64,000 nt of DNA from Neckera pumila. Taxonomy: Eukaryota; Streptophyta; Bryopsida; Hypnales; Neckeraceae. Below, in pieces: positions 47,401-59,382 of this stretch. A program made the translations under genes and the position numbers. Where the stretch lies: positions 372,001 to 436,000 of the forward strand of contig OZ018415.1 in assembly GCA_963969595.1 (NCBI GenBank). The letters are read 5' to 3'. Position 1 is the stretch's first letter. Each line of letters starts with the position of its first letter. Under the pieces are notes generated by a model, which was given only the letters and a program-made list of their open reading frames with translations, searched no databases and was not told the origin of the DNA.

Positions 47401-48142
47401 TGAATAATTGAAAAGTGCGCAGGAAAATGTAGCGGCGTATGAATCATGAATGCCAGATTAGTTTAATTGCTTCAGCGAACTACAGGAGGAACAATTGCTG
47501 GATCATGAAGCGATGGGCTGCTCGAGAAGCTCCTGGATGCGAGAAAAAGTAAAGTGTACTAGCAAACTCAGCAGAATTGAGGAGCGCGGCCGCGCGGGTG
47601 ATGAAGGTATGCTAATTAGGACGATTTTAGAAGCCAGATGATTGTTCGTACCGTACAAAGTCAGAGTTGTAATGATAATTAATGGTCAATGGTCAGAGTC
47701 ATTAAGTGGTAATGAAAGTTGCATTGAAAGTAAGCCAGAAATAGATATGGCTGAAACCTTTAATCCGTTTTATTCTTACAATACTTTGTGATAGGAAAAA
47801 ATCAAAATGCCTCGCTTGGAGCATATACAATTGCTGCATGCCGAGGTGTAAGTTCAAGGCCTAGCTAATGCGGCACCTTAACTTGGTCCTCAATTAACTG
47901 AGTCCATTCAATTCACTATTGAGATCAATCAACCGTTGTATATTGAAACCACGTCACTAGCTAGACGCTACGAACAATATATCCTGTTCAAAATCTTTAC
48001 AGATCTTGATGAAGGAGATCTAAATCCATTCTTTCAAAAATTAATCTCGCTTCCGCAGCAGCAGTATTCAGAGTGACATCATACAAAGTACGTTGCATTT
48101 TCACTTTCTAGGAATCTATTCGCTGCAGGACTAGCTTGCAAC
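47401..48142. other. Spacer, no gene recognised
   Basis: Mixed composition. No frame of note and no clear repeat. Confidence 0.35.
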
Positions 48143-49871
48143 CTATCTCTTCCCAAACACGTCGTTGAGACAAGTGCTGGACGTCAGTGCCGCTTGAAGT
48201 AACTGGAGGACCTGAGTGCAACATCGACGAACACAGTCAACATTAGCGAAGTTCAAGGAATTATGTTACGTAAATATCTAGTATGCAGAATGAGCTACTG
48301 GTGAATCAAATCGATCAGTTAGCCGATGCGTACAGAAGTGTGACAGAGGGCGAGCTAGCCTTACGCACAATCAAAATTTTGTACGTACGTACGTACCACC
48401 AGAAACATGAACCTGGCAAGAAGTACCATAGTTGTAATGGGTGTAAATTTTTACCTGCCCGATGTTCACGGTGATGTCGCTACTCTCCAGATCAGAAAGA
48501 CTGGACACCTTCAGTTCGTTCAGGATCTTGATGCTTCTGATCGTCGTCGAAGGCATGATCTCCAGACTGTCGGTGACCATATACGTCATGCTTTCCTTCA
48601 CAAATCCTTGGCCGTTAGAAGAACTGGCCTCCTCCACTGGAGCATTGACAATCGTCGCTTCTAGTACTTCAAGATCTTCGGGAAGAACAGTCATGGCCAT
48701 ATTGTAAGTGTAATGATAACCTCGATTAGCGAGACATGGCTGACACTGACTTCCAGACTTTGAAGAGAGGTTGTTGCAAGCGTTACTACTGCACCGATAG
48801 TACACCTTTGGCAAATTATAAGAGGAATTTGGTGTGTCGGTCCTTTGGAGCAGGCCAGTCGACACGCAAGTACCCACAGCCGCAGGTCTGGGTTCCACCA
48901 GGGTGTGTTTGTCCACATTTAAAACCGAACGCTCCAGGTTCTTCACGCTTTCAAAAACACTGGAGATACCCCGAGATGCTTCGCTTTCACATGTCCTGTC
49001 ACAAATTACAATGCGCATGCTAGTAAATTCATCCATGCTGTTGGGACAAACACTGAATTGCCGTCTAATGAATTCAATTTGCATTGTAGAAACGTCAAGC
49101 AACGGAATATACAGTACACGGAAGGTACTGTTCCGAGCAGCCAATAAAAACAAACGTATACGTATGTGTGTAACGGAATCCCTATATATGAGAGCTCACA
49201 TCAAAATTGAGAAGCGCGAATGGTGACTCACAAAAGCCGAATTGGCGAGTCATAGTTGGTATGAACGTAACGTCAGTTCCATTAATTTGACGGATTAATT
49301 CCTATACTTCGTCACACCTGTTCTGAAACTCAAATCCATACTCTTCCTAGATTCCAGACCTTTATGTACATATACTGTACACAAATTTTGGCGCTGGAAT
49401 TGCGCCACTTTAACGAAATTGACGTTTATTGCTAAATTGGACGGGCTGCAGAAAGCATGACACTCATCTTCACAAAGCTCTAAAACCAAGAATCGTGAGA
49501 CTCGGCCACTTAATATAAGGAAATTGGCGTTTTCTCTCGCAGTACTTATTATAACTTGCAATTAGCTGAAATTCTATGTCGACAGTCCAAACCAGCACAA
49601 TTTTCGTCAAGGATGCGAAGGCATCAAACTTGCGAATATCATTGGATAGTAACTTAATATCCAAATTCATGCACTCGATTTAAGTTGATAACGTACCTTT
49701 GGACAGTATGTGAAGGATGGTTCCGACTGGCAAGAGCAGGAAGCTGAGGAGCAGGTCGACGAAGTCCTTCCCCGTCTCCAGAAACAACACGCGACCCGTC
49801 TTCCTGCAACTCAGCAGGGACACTTGAAATGTAGCGGGCATGGCCGGGGTGGTTGTTGTTTTGGGCACCAT
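48143..49871 (-). CDS. DUF674 family protein, complete three-exon gene (gene B)
   Basis: Minus strand. Exon 1 49871-49697 (ATG at 49871; VLFLETGKDFVDLLLSFL, LPVGTI; donor CCAAAG|GTACGT). Exon 2 48978-48455 (GISSVFESVKNLERS; KVYYRCSSNAC and SGSQCQPC, a Cys-rich motif; GFVKESMTYMVTDSLEI; donor GGGCAG|GTAAAA). Exon 3 48211-48143 (acceptor CACTCAG; VLQLLQAALTSSTCLNDVF, stop TAG). By this model it has 255 residues, about half the usual flowering-plant DUF674 length (two repeats). Function of the family is unknown. Exon 2's first acceptor is uncertain: at the place used by gene A (48995) a 1-base difference shifts the frame to an early stop, so I chose GCGAAG|CA. If that site is not used, the gene is frameshifted. 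Gene A at the left edge is its paralogue, introns included. Confidence 0.75.
48379..48396. repeat. GTAC microsatellite in DUF674 intron 2
   Basis: Four GTAC units, self-complementary. Confidence 0.8.
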
Positions 49872-50779
49872 TGTACTCCTCAACTTTGCCCTTCGCATTA
49901 ATACAAATGTTCCCCAAACAGTTGCCTCCGCGAGTTCCTCACGAAAATCAGTACTCCAGGTTTGCAGCAACGTACTAACTTCAGTAAGTTCAGTCTAGCT
50001 AACTTAGAGGCAGAAATCGGCTTGCACCTGAAACACATGTAGTGACCAACTTGCTCCAACCACCGGCTTTTATGGCAAGAGTGCTCGATTGCAATGTGCA
50101 GCAAAGCGTATAGCAGGGTACACGAAATACGACACTGGGAAATTAAATTAATTAACTTAAAAGCAATCTATCGATCTGAGAGTTATAAGTTTAAGAAATC
50201 TTAGTAAATGGATTTGAGTCGGAATGACGCTTCATCTTATCAATGGTGGCTTCCGGCGCACAACTCTAAATTTATTTTGAAAGCTGAATCCGAAGTTTTC
50301 TATTCTCCAGCCACGTGAATGGATCGGACGAATGCAAGCAAGCTGAGGCTGCTCTGACTTAATTATGGGCAGCGGCGGCTCAATGAATAACCCCGTCTAC
50401 TATCCCCTGAAAAGAGAGGAACACTTCCTGCTCAATTAATTAGCTCCCCCCTCCCCCAAAAAATTAATAGCCATTGATCATTTTTGGAAAAAAATAAAAA
50501 CACCCCCTTCTCTGCCGTTGATCCTGATACGAATATTATGATACCGTACATATATCGTATGTATATGGATACGAAAAAGGGATACGGAAAAGGAATATGG
50601 ATTATTCCATATCGATTGTCAGACGACTTTGTTTTCAAAAATACAAGACTGAGGGGGGTACTGGGATTTTGAGATTTTCCAATCAAATTATTATTCAGAA
50701 CACACACCCCCAAAAAAAAAATGAGGGGTTTTGAAAAATAATTTGATCTGGAACTTGATCCTCACTATCTATTCAGAAT
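49872..50779. promoter_or_regulatory. Upstream region of DUF674 gene B
   Basis: This is the 5' side of the minus-strand gene. An upstream in-frame ATG (49970) is open, but the shared start with gene A favours 49871. GATACGGAT-like repeats at 50527-50600. No TATA box that I would call. Confidence 0.3.
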
Positions 50780-50936
50780 ATAGGTACATTACTATCTTTT
50801 GTGTTTACAGAAACAGGTGAGTAACCACCCCTTCCCACAAAAAAAAACAATTCAAAATATAGGTACATTACTATCTTCTGTGTTTACAGAAATAGGTAAG
50901 TAATCGCCTCTTCCCACAAAAAAAAACAAGAACCGT
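50780..50936. repeat. Two tandem 79-bp units
   Basis: TAGGTACATTACTATCTTTT at 50781 recurs at 50860 with few changes. Each unit includes TGTGTTTACAGAAAYAGGTRAG, CCYCTTCCCACAAAAAAAAA and an A-rich tail. Confidence 0.75.
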
Positions 50937-50979
50937 CGATTATTAACAAAACTTATCCCTTCCCCCCTCTTATCTGCCA

Positions 50980-51907
50980 TTAACCCCTAAAGGACCAACA
51001 TGCGTTTTTTGGCCGTATAGAAATTTTGGGCAGGTACTTGTGACTAGAGATTTCCATATTTGAGGCTGAAATTTTAATAGAAGGTGGGGGCGAGGAATAT
51101 CTTCATGTGTACCAAGTTTCATGACATTTTGAAATACGAGTCAAAAGTTGTGACCTAATATGTTGCTTTTTTTTGTAACTGGGCAGTTTGGGCAGATCAG
51201 AAAAAATCATTTTTTCCGGAATTTTTTTTTCAAATTGGTTCTCTACATTTATATATACTCAAAAAGCTTTGAGTCATTCCATTTCACTCAATGAGTCAAA
51301 AGTTATGAGGGTTTTTGGTTTGCGGGCAGTTATAGATTCTCTACTCTAAAAAAAACTTTAAAGTTGTTTATTTAACTCAATTTTCAATATTTTTGAAAAA
51401 AAAAAACCCATAGGATGTGAATTGATTATTACAACATTACAACCGTTGGGATTGGTATTTTTAAATTCCATGATTAAAATTTTAACAATTTAGTATTTTG
51501 AATCATTTTCTACTTCTTTCTACTTACTATTTTTTTCCTATATGTTGTACAATTCCAAATGATGTGCAATTTTTCATGCATATAGACAACTTGTTTAGGA
51601 AACTGAATTCAAAGAAGCACCACCTTTCTCAACATTTATCATTGAAAAGTGAGCTTGCAAAGTGCAGCTGCCCGGTTTTTTGCAGGATTGAAAAAATGGT
51701 TTTCAAGACTTTGAATGCTTATATCTTATGATCCACACGGTGGAATTTTCTGAAATTTTTATCACATGTTTTCAAAATATCATACTACAAGATCCTACGG
51801 TTACATGTGTCAAAAATTGTTTTTTTCCAAAAATTTGGTAGTTGTATTAGAAATGGCAGTTTGGAGCGTTTTTGGTGAGAACATAGTCATGAAACTTTAG
51901 GGGTTAA
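50980..51907 (+). mobile_element. TTAA element, subfamily A copy 4 (928 bp), best preserved
   Basis: Left end TTAACCCCTAAAGGACCAAC, then TTTTTTGGCCGTATAGAAAT; right end AACTTTAGGGGTTAA. Inverted match at the ends is 13 bp (TTAACCCCTAAAG or CTTTAGGGGTTAA-type). Matches 19676-20610 almost throughout. No intact frame; non-autonomous. The frame 51498-51731 is not kept in the sister copies. Confidence 0.85.
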
Positions 51908-52230
51908 TCTGGGATACAGATACGGATACAAAATCGTTTTAGGGATACAATACAATACGATATGAATACTACTATGAGATATGACATACAAATATAGAAA
52001 CGTAATCCAATGGAAACGGGCTCATATCCCCTAATGTTTGCAACAAATCCCAGCTCCCTGGAATTACAAATAGGAAGGGGGGAGGCAAGTTAATTTAAAT
52101 CCTTAATTAAATCACAAATTGAATGAGGGGTAATAAATATAAAAAATGAAAAATTAACTAAGTGGGGGGGTATAAATATAAAAATAAAAAATAAATTAGG
52201 TGGGGGGATACTACATTAGAAATTAACCCA
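51908..52230. repeat. GATACG-like and GGGGG-TATAAATATAAAA repeats
   Basis: GATACAGATACGG and ATACAATACGATA words at 51910-51965. At 52115-52215, three loose units of a G-run followed by TATAAATATAAAAA or similar. Confidence 0.5.
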
Positions 52231-54065
52231 GTGGGGGTCTGTGGATGCATTTCAACCCTGTTCTTCACTATCTACTCAAAAAAGACAACATTCGTCTACT
52301 GTACACTGAATAAGTTAGTGAAATTAGGTAGCCCCTCATTAATTTTGGAACATTTGAAACTGTGTAAATATCTACTATTACTGTGCATGATTTTCATTGA
52401 CCCAAACCAAGTGGGTGGCATAGGTTGGTGCACCGGTTCAGGGTCTGGTTCATAGAGTGGTATGTGCCTACACATGGACATGAGATAACTTTTTTGGGTA
52501 AGGCAACCTAATTTCACTATTTTGCATTCCTTTGTAACTGATCATTTTCTTGTAGATCCTTTGAGTTTGTGCTGTTGTGTACACATTTGATTGGACAACT
52601 TTATTTAGCTAAAAGCCCATTATATGTCTCTCCCTAATGTAGTATTATTTGAGATGGTACTACATTGAGTGAGGGAAAATGTTTAATTCACAAAATAGAG
52701 AACAATTTTGCTCAGGGAATGTACAACATCGGGTGTTTGTTGGTCATAAGCATTCAAGCCCCTATTATATGGGGGCTATGTGGGTAGATTTAGTGGATTA
52801 CTATAGGGGTATCCTTATGTGAATTTTGAAATTATTCCAATTTCATGTACCTCATGTTTCATTTAAAATTTTTAGAAAAAATGGCTATTTAGAATTTATT
52901 TTTTTCAATATTTTCTAAAACCAAATCCTAAAGTATCTATTTTTTTTGCAGTTTTTATCACTCTTTTCTTGTGCATAATTTTTAGAGATAAACAATAGAG
53001 AAATTTTCAGGCCTTTAGAGGGCTGCTCCACAATCCTCTAAGGTACCCTAAAATTTACTTTTTTTCGCTCAAAAATTTGTTTTCCCCCTAATTCTGCCCC
53101 GCTGAAATTGCAGCAGTAGTGGCGCAGGAACCCATAATTCCAAATAAAAAATTATTATTATTATTTTAATTTTCAATCTTAAAAAAACCTTTAAAAAAAA
53201 CCTTTAAAAAAAGAACCTTTAAAAAAAAATTAAAAAAAAAAAAATTCTGCAAAATCTGATTGCTCCGACGAACGGTCATACACTTTTACTACTCACCAAG
53301 AGCACTTTTCAAAGTTAACAAGCTATGCAAAAAATAGCATGGCATGTCAACTTCGAACAGCCCTCCAAGGGGTTGAAATTTTCTCTAATGTTTGAGGCCT
53401 GAATTCTTATAATTATACTATTAATGTGTATTTTGTTTTATTTTAGAAAAATTACTCTAAAAGTCACAGTACTCCAATATTCAAGTCATTCTTGCAACTA
53501 TCCTATTTTGGATATCTTATATTCATAGTAAATAGTACACACCAATATATTTCTTTCACGTTTAATTTCTTTCACTCACCAATATCTTATGTTCAATTTA
53601 TAATAAATTTATCTCTAAAATTGTACCTATAAAATGATATACATAACAAGAAGAAGAATATTCAAAAACTACTTTCAAACATTAACTACTATTAGTTTCC
53701 AAATAAATTCGAGAAAATTTGAGGTCAGCAGAGGGTTGCTCCACAGTGACAAATGCAGCTATTAAAAGGAGACTAAAAAGTCTATGAAATATGAAGGAAC
53801 AATGTGGTCAGATGAGGTGAATTTTGTGAAACTTGTCAGACCATTGTAAACTCAGGGTAGCAGAGGCAGCAGAGCATAGTACAAGGCAATCAAACCCCTC
53901 ATTTTTTGTATGTTTTGAAACAAGTGTGTTGAAGGATGAATGTACACAATTTTCAATTGGATTATTTAATCAAATTGAATGAAGTGGCTTTTGTGCTACA
54001 AATTTAATTTTGTGTCACAATCAAATTTATGCCACTTAGTCAATTGTGTATAATTGAGGGTGAGA
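52231..54065. other. AT-rich DNA, no gene recognised
   Basis: A-runs at 53180-53245 (CCTTTAAAAAA units). GGGCTGCTCCACAATCC (53020) and GGGTTGCTCCACAGTGAC (53735) are loosely repeated. Short frames lack motifs. Confidence 0.4.
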
Positions 54066-54550
54066 AGAGAAGCTCTTTATACAAATAGAGTAGTGGTAGG
54101 TAAAACAAACCATGTGGGATATATAAATTAGGACTAAAAAGAGCTTCATAGCTCATGGTTAAGTGAAAATGCAGAAATAAATCAAATTCCAGATTACATT
54201 TAGGCATAGTAGAAAAAAATTTCAAAAACTTCAAACTTTTAAAAGTTGGGAAATGAAGCTAAATTTTATCTCCAAAAATCCATTGGAGATTTCAAGACTC
54301 CACCTAAAAGTTATAGACAAGTTTCAAAGGTATTGTTTGAAAATGTAAAAAAAATATTCCTTCTACTCCCTCTCCAAAATTTGTCCATAACTCTTAGAAG
54401 GGGCTTTAAAACTTGACACAAATTTTTGCAGATAGAAGTTAGCTTGGTTTTGAAACTTTTTTTAGTTTGAGACTTTTCAAAAAAGATACTATACTATGTT
54501 CAAATGAGGTCTGAAATTTGAAATTGAACACAATTCTTGTGTTCTCACTT
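54066..54550. mobile_element. Fold-back element copy 2, diverged and truncated
   Basis: AGAGAAGCTCTTTATACAAA, AACCATGTGGGATAT, ACATTTAGGCATAGTAGAAA, then AAAAGTTATAGACAAGTTTC follow the same order as in 2766-3359. The right arm is only partly kept (TTGTCCATAACTCTTAGAAG, AACACAATTCTTG) and the outer right end is missing. Confidence 0.65.
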
Positions 54551-54589
54551 ACATCTTAAATTCTTTAGAACTTTAAATCAATATTTCAC

Positions 54590-54646
54590 CATTGTTGAAA
54601 CAACATGACAAACACAAACTAGCCACACAAGGTTGTTTCAACAATG
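54590..54646. repeat. Short perfect inverted repeat
   Basis: CATTGTTGAAACAAC and GTTGTTTCAACAATG, 15-bp arms around a 27-base loop. TTGTTTCAA words recur over 54680-54760 and 56640-56760 beside the transposase relic, so these may be subterminal repeats of that element. Confidence 0.6.
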
Positions 54647-55021
54647 TCACTAGTTGTATTGAATCAATGTTATCAATCAAAGGTATTGTTCCAATAATTC
54701 CAATATGATGGTACAGGAATACTGAATTAACAATTATTTAAAGATATTGTTTCAATATTTTCAATATAGTGGTGTAGAATATTGAATAAGCAATTATTCA
54801 TAGTTGAATATTTTGAAGTCATCTTTTAAGAGGATTTTCAAGGCTTATCAAAAAAGCAGTCACTTCATTGTGTGTTTGTAAGTGCTTATTCTACTTGAGT
54901 TCATTAATGGTCTCGAGTTGAAATTAGGTTGTTAATTCAAGGATGTTGTCAATTTCCCCATTAAATGCTTCCAAAGTACTATGTCACAAAATTTGAAAGC
55001 AATTTAGGTGTAAAAAATTAA

Positions 55022-55830
55022 ATGACACCCTTTTGCAATCCGTACCTTTCAATCTATGTTAAAGTTCTACATCAAAACATTATTGGGATTTTCAAAATGT
55101 TGATGGATATCTTATGCCAATTGGTTAGCCCTCATATATTGCAAGCATTTGATGATATATTAATGGTGATAAAAGAAACTTGTCAATATCCAAATTTATT
55201 AATATCCGGGAATGCAAAAGGAAGCCATTTCCTCTCTCAAGCTAATTATGTTAGGTTCAAATATTGGGCTATGATACAAGTATTTATTTTTTGTTTACAA
55301 GGTTTGTATGAGGATGGTATTGGACACGATAACCCGTTCAGTGGGACATCAAAACATGTTAGAGCTCTTATCACAGGTTGGGTACCTTACAAAAAATGGA
55401 ACTTCTTATGAGAACTCAAGGTATGAAATTTTAATTTGGTGCTTTTAATAATTTTGAAATTTTACTTTATTGCATTCAATTTCATGTTGTTTAAGCTTTT
55501 TTATACAAAATTGATTTTATTTGTTTTCTTTATTTCAAATAAACATCCAGAGTGGTGGCTTCTATGAAAGAAAGTTTGGATGAAACTCAAAGGCCAAATT
55601 GCAATACGATAATGATGGGCCACTTCACCTATTGTATCAATCATTCAAGCCTATTTGGGGAATATTCAACAAATATGTGGGAACATTTTCATATAGAGCA
55701 CCTAAAGTTTATCTATAGAAAAAGCAACAAAAATAATGTCAATGCTTAAATTGTGAAGCATAATCGACATACTGATATACTTCAAAAAATTAGGCAAGAA
55801 ACGGAAGATACAAGTTGAGTGCATGTTGAT
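55022..55830 (+). pseudogene. Plavaka-like (CACTA-related) transposase relic
   Basis: Frame 1 (55022-55411) has TPFCNPYLSIYVKVLHQNII then GIFKMLMDIL, PHILQAFDDIL, KGSHFLSQANYVRFKYWAM and SKHVRALITGWVPY. Frame 2 (to 55749) has FGEYSTNMWEHFHIEHLKFI then YRKSNKNN. The LHQ...GIFK.L, FLSA..Y..F..M and Y.TE..E.LHI...K..YR..N.K pattern is that of Plavaka transposases, a CACTA-related family best known from fungi and some plants and algae. The frames are interrupted by AT-rich DNA and stops, so the copy is dead. Family assignment is from memory of the motifs. Confidence 0.5.
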
Positions 55831-58800
55831 AAAGTGACTACTTTAGACAAGGTAAGTTTTGCTGACAATATTAAGGTAAAATTTTGTAAACAATTTTTTC
55901 ATTTTCTTTTGGATATTTATGTATATTAAAAATTGCATTTTCTTAAATGTTTTTTTAAAAGTATTTGAAATTCTCTTGAAATTGGTAGATTGTAGCACCA
56001 AGTGTTAATGTATTATCAAGTTCATTTGCAAACTTGCATTGCTTTTGGTTGAGACCTTTGGAGTGAAAGCTTGATTAAATACCTTTGGCTTTAGTAGAGG
56101 ATATTCAAAGAGGAAGGGACTATAACATCACAAGGATACTAAAAGTAATTTAAGAATTATTAAACCACCAACCTAAAATAGCAAAAATAATTGTTGAGAC
56201 TACTTCAAGAGTATGAATGTGATAACCATTTGCATTTTTATGAATTAAGTGACTTTTTATACCTTTTTTGAGATCAAACTTTTGATGTAAATTTTTAATT
56301 TTCAATTCACTAGTTTGTATTGGATTTGAGATATGATTCAATACAATCTTACTACGGTAGTTTTTTGAAATTCTTTTTAGATGTTAAGAATATGCAAGGC
56401 ATTTGGTATTCTTATAGGCCTTGAAGATCGATTTAGTGATTGGCCAATTTATATTAGGGCTACATATTACTACTATAGATATCCTTAATATAGTGTTGTT
56501 GCTTTACAAATGAAAGCTCAAGGACAACCAATCTAAACATGGTATGGACAAGTAAGATGTTATTTTTTAACAAAGTAACGTTGTTTTAACAAAGTAACAA
56601 AGTAACGTTGTTGTTTAAATTTTTTCTCATGGTTGTTTCAATAATGCCTAAATGATGGTGTTTAAACATGTTTCAATGATGGATAAATGGTGTGCTAATA
56701 CAAATTAATTTCAAATTTAATGGTGTGACTATGGCACACTGTTGAAACAATTTAACTTTTTTTATACATTGAACCATTTAATAAACATCCCAAAATATTG
56801 CATCACTACATCAAATAACAATTGACCAATTTTTAGTTGTTTTTACAACTTTGAAATTATGCACTTATGTACCAAATGTTGAAACAATAGTGAAACAAAA
56901 GAGGGGTATATTTGAGATGTAACTATAAATGGATTCATTTTTTGTGAACAAAAGTGAAAAGTGTTGAATGTGGTACAATCTTAGTGGTTGAGAATTTAAA
57001 AAAAAGGGATTGGAAAAAACATATTTGTAGAATTTAATACTATTGTCCTTTGTTTTTCCCTTCCAAATTACTCCATTCTAGGTAGTTTTAGGTCACTTTT
57101 AAACACATGTATTTCTAGTAAAATTTTGCTAAAAATTGACTTAAAGGTCATTATTTAAAATCTTATGTCTAGGACTATACTTTAAAACTCACTTAAAACA
57201 CCCCATTCTCTTATACTGCAACCTCTATTTGAACCTTCAAAGCTAGGAAAGGATGACAAAAGGTCCAGATGATGTGCTCATCTCCCTAAATACAAAATAC
57301 ATTCAATATAGAAAAACATGCACATGGATTTTGAATAGCTTTGCAAAATAAAAATATTTTGAATAAACACATATGAAGTCAAACTGATCAATGTATACCA
57401 GCAATGAGATTTGTGTAGCTAATAAACTATGATTTTGTGTTTCAATGTATTTAGGAACACATGGAACACAAAAAAAAAAAAATATTGGGAAAAAAATGTC
57501 ATATGGGCCGTCATGAAACGTGAGCTTCCAATCCAAGCCACAAACTCAAAGTTGTGGTCTAAACCTATCTGTATATACAACAAACAATCATACAACACAA
57601 TTGCACTGCAATTTAAACAAAAAACAAAATTGTAGCACGTTGGGAAGCTATTGAAACTAACAAAGTCCTCAAAAAAACTAAAATCTCATTAGTTGGGTGC
57701 CATCCACAATAAATTGCAAGCACGCAAATTTACACCTTCAAAGACTCTTGCCCTGAACTGCCATCCTTGTACAAGGATGTTGCGAAGAATAGACAGCTCA
57801 GGTGGTCTGGAATTGGTTTCTCCAACACCCACGACTGTGTGAAAACCTCCATGTCATGAGCTAGTCAAAGCAGTCTATATGAATCAATGTCGAGAAGTCT
57901 TCCAACAGTGCCCCTTCCACAGCAAATCAAACTACACCAATCTAATCAACGCATACTCATTGCACATGGCAACGAAATCTCGCCAATCCTTCCTCGTGAG
58001 CATCAAGTGCGTATAAATCTAATCCCCCTCTCTCTATCCCACAACCCCATCTATGCAGTATTCTACCCCGGTGCGGGAATCCTGGATTCACACAATTCAA
58101 GGCACCAATAGATCCGTTGCAATTGCCCCGACTTGATCGACTCTCCCAAGTTTGCCAGGCTTTTTGAGTAGAAATGTAGAACATAACCAAAAGAGTATGG
58201 AGCAACAATATGACAATGGCAACCTAGAACTCAAACAAACCCTAAATTGACATGATCTGCCTAAACAAGAATCATCACAACTACAAATCCAAAAAACCTG
58301 AGAATACAAAAAATGAGCGCTGAAAATCCTAAGCTGCATCCCCATTCAAAAGTGCCAATGCACCATCAAATTTCATCCATCCGAAGGTCAATTTCCAGTA
58401 TTCATTTAAATTTTAGATCCTCCAGTTGTAACTTATAGCTAGCTGGACTGTACATACTGATTATACCTCCATTGGGTATTCTGAATCCATTTATACCAAG
58501 GGTATATTAGATCTAAAAAACAGAAATTGGATGTATTATTGAAGACCCTATCTTAGTTATAATCCAAAGACCCTCTTTTTTAACACCCTACGTTATCTCC
58601 AAAAAAATTCAAAATTTTACGATCAAAGAACTAAATCCACCATATCTTTGATCACACCATTTTGAATCTAAGTGCACTCCGAGAGGATTACAAAGGCAAA
58701 TCCATTCACATTCATTTGAGGACAATTAGCCTATTTTTAGACTCTTTAGAATGCATCCAAAAAGATAGGTGTTCAAAGTCGATGCCATGAGCTACTAGCA

Positions 58801-58879
58801 ACAAGATTGATTGAACTTTTCAATAGAGATTAGTAGATTATGCTTGTGCTATGGTTATGCCTTCAAAGAAAAACATCTT
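55831..58879. other. AT-rich DNA downstream of the transposase relic
   Basis: 56560-56615 has repeated AACAAAGTAACGTTGTT words. 57700-58380 is less AT-rich; minus frames there (58345-57957) have no family I can name, although CNGSIGALNC recalls the start of a Harbinger nuclease too weakly to call. Otherwise nothing. Confidence 0.35.
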
Positions 58880-59382
58880 TGACAACTAGACAAAAAAGTG
58901 GATGTGCTGTGACTACCATCCAGTTAATCATAAGACTAAGTTGGATCAATACTTGATGCTGATGCTAGCGGAGCTGTTTAGTGCGGTAATGTTTTCTCAA
59001 ATCTTTAGTAGTATAGTTATCATAAATTGCCTCTACTTCTAGAAAATTTGATACAGTCGACTTTTTAGGGAGTTGGTCAAAATAACAAAGATCAACTTTA
59101 TAACTGGAAATTCTTGCTATATGGTCTCAAGAATGAACTATTTGAATTCTAGAGGGTGATGGATTGGACCAAGCTATGGATGACTTGCCATTTGTTAAAT
59201 GCTACACTGATAATATTATTATCTTTAGTATTAGTCCACAAGACCACAATGCATTTGGAAGAGGTATTTCAGCGGTTGCAGAAGTAGGGACTATACTTGC
59301 ATCATAGCAAGTGCAAGCTCTTCCATAATTAGTAGCCATATTTGGGCCAAATGATTGTTTCAAGAAGTCTTTGATGTACAAT
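58880..59382 (+). pseudogene. Ty3/Gypsy reverse transcriptase relic, 5' part
   Basis: Blocks in order across frames: MCCDYHPVNHKTKLDQY, ELFSAVMFSQIFSS, then MDDLPFVKCYTDNIIIFS (YTDN at 59203-59214, in place of the catalytic Y.DD, so the second Asp is lost), then MHLEEVFQRLQK, LHHSKCKLFHN and YLGQMIV. This is the usual order of Gypsy RT (CVDYR.LN..T..D.YP, ....FS..DL.SGYHQ, CY.DD...FS, H...V...L....L.....KC.F.....YLGH.V). Many stops; long dead. The frame continues beyond the fold-back element at 60238. Confidence 0.75.

Noticed and set aside
48407..49226. Plus-strand open frames across DUF674 gene B
   Set aside because: Shadows of the minus-strand exons; no motif of their own.
52296..52517. 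Minus-strand 73-codon frame in AT-rich DNA
   Set aside because: No recognisable motif; expected by chance at this length.
57957..58345. Possible Harbinger transposase on minus (CNGSIGALNC)
   Set aside because: Only a few residues agree, and the following conserved blocks of the nuclease domain are not found.
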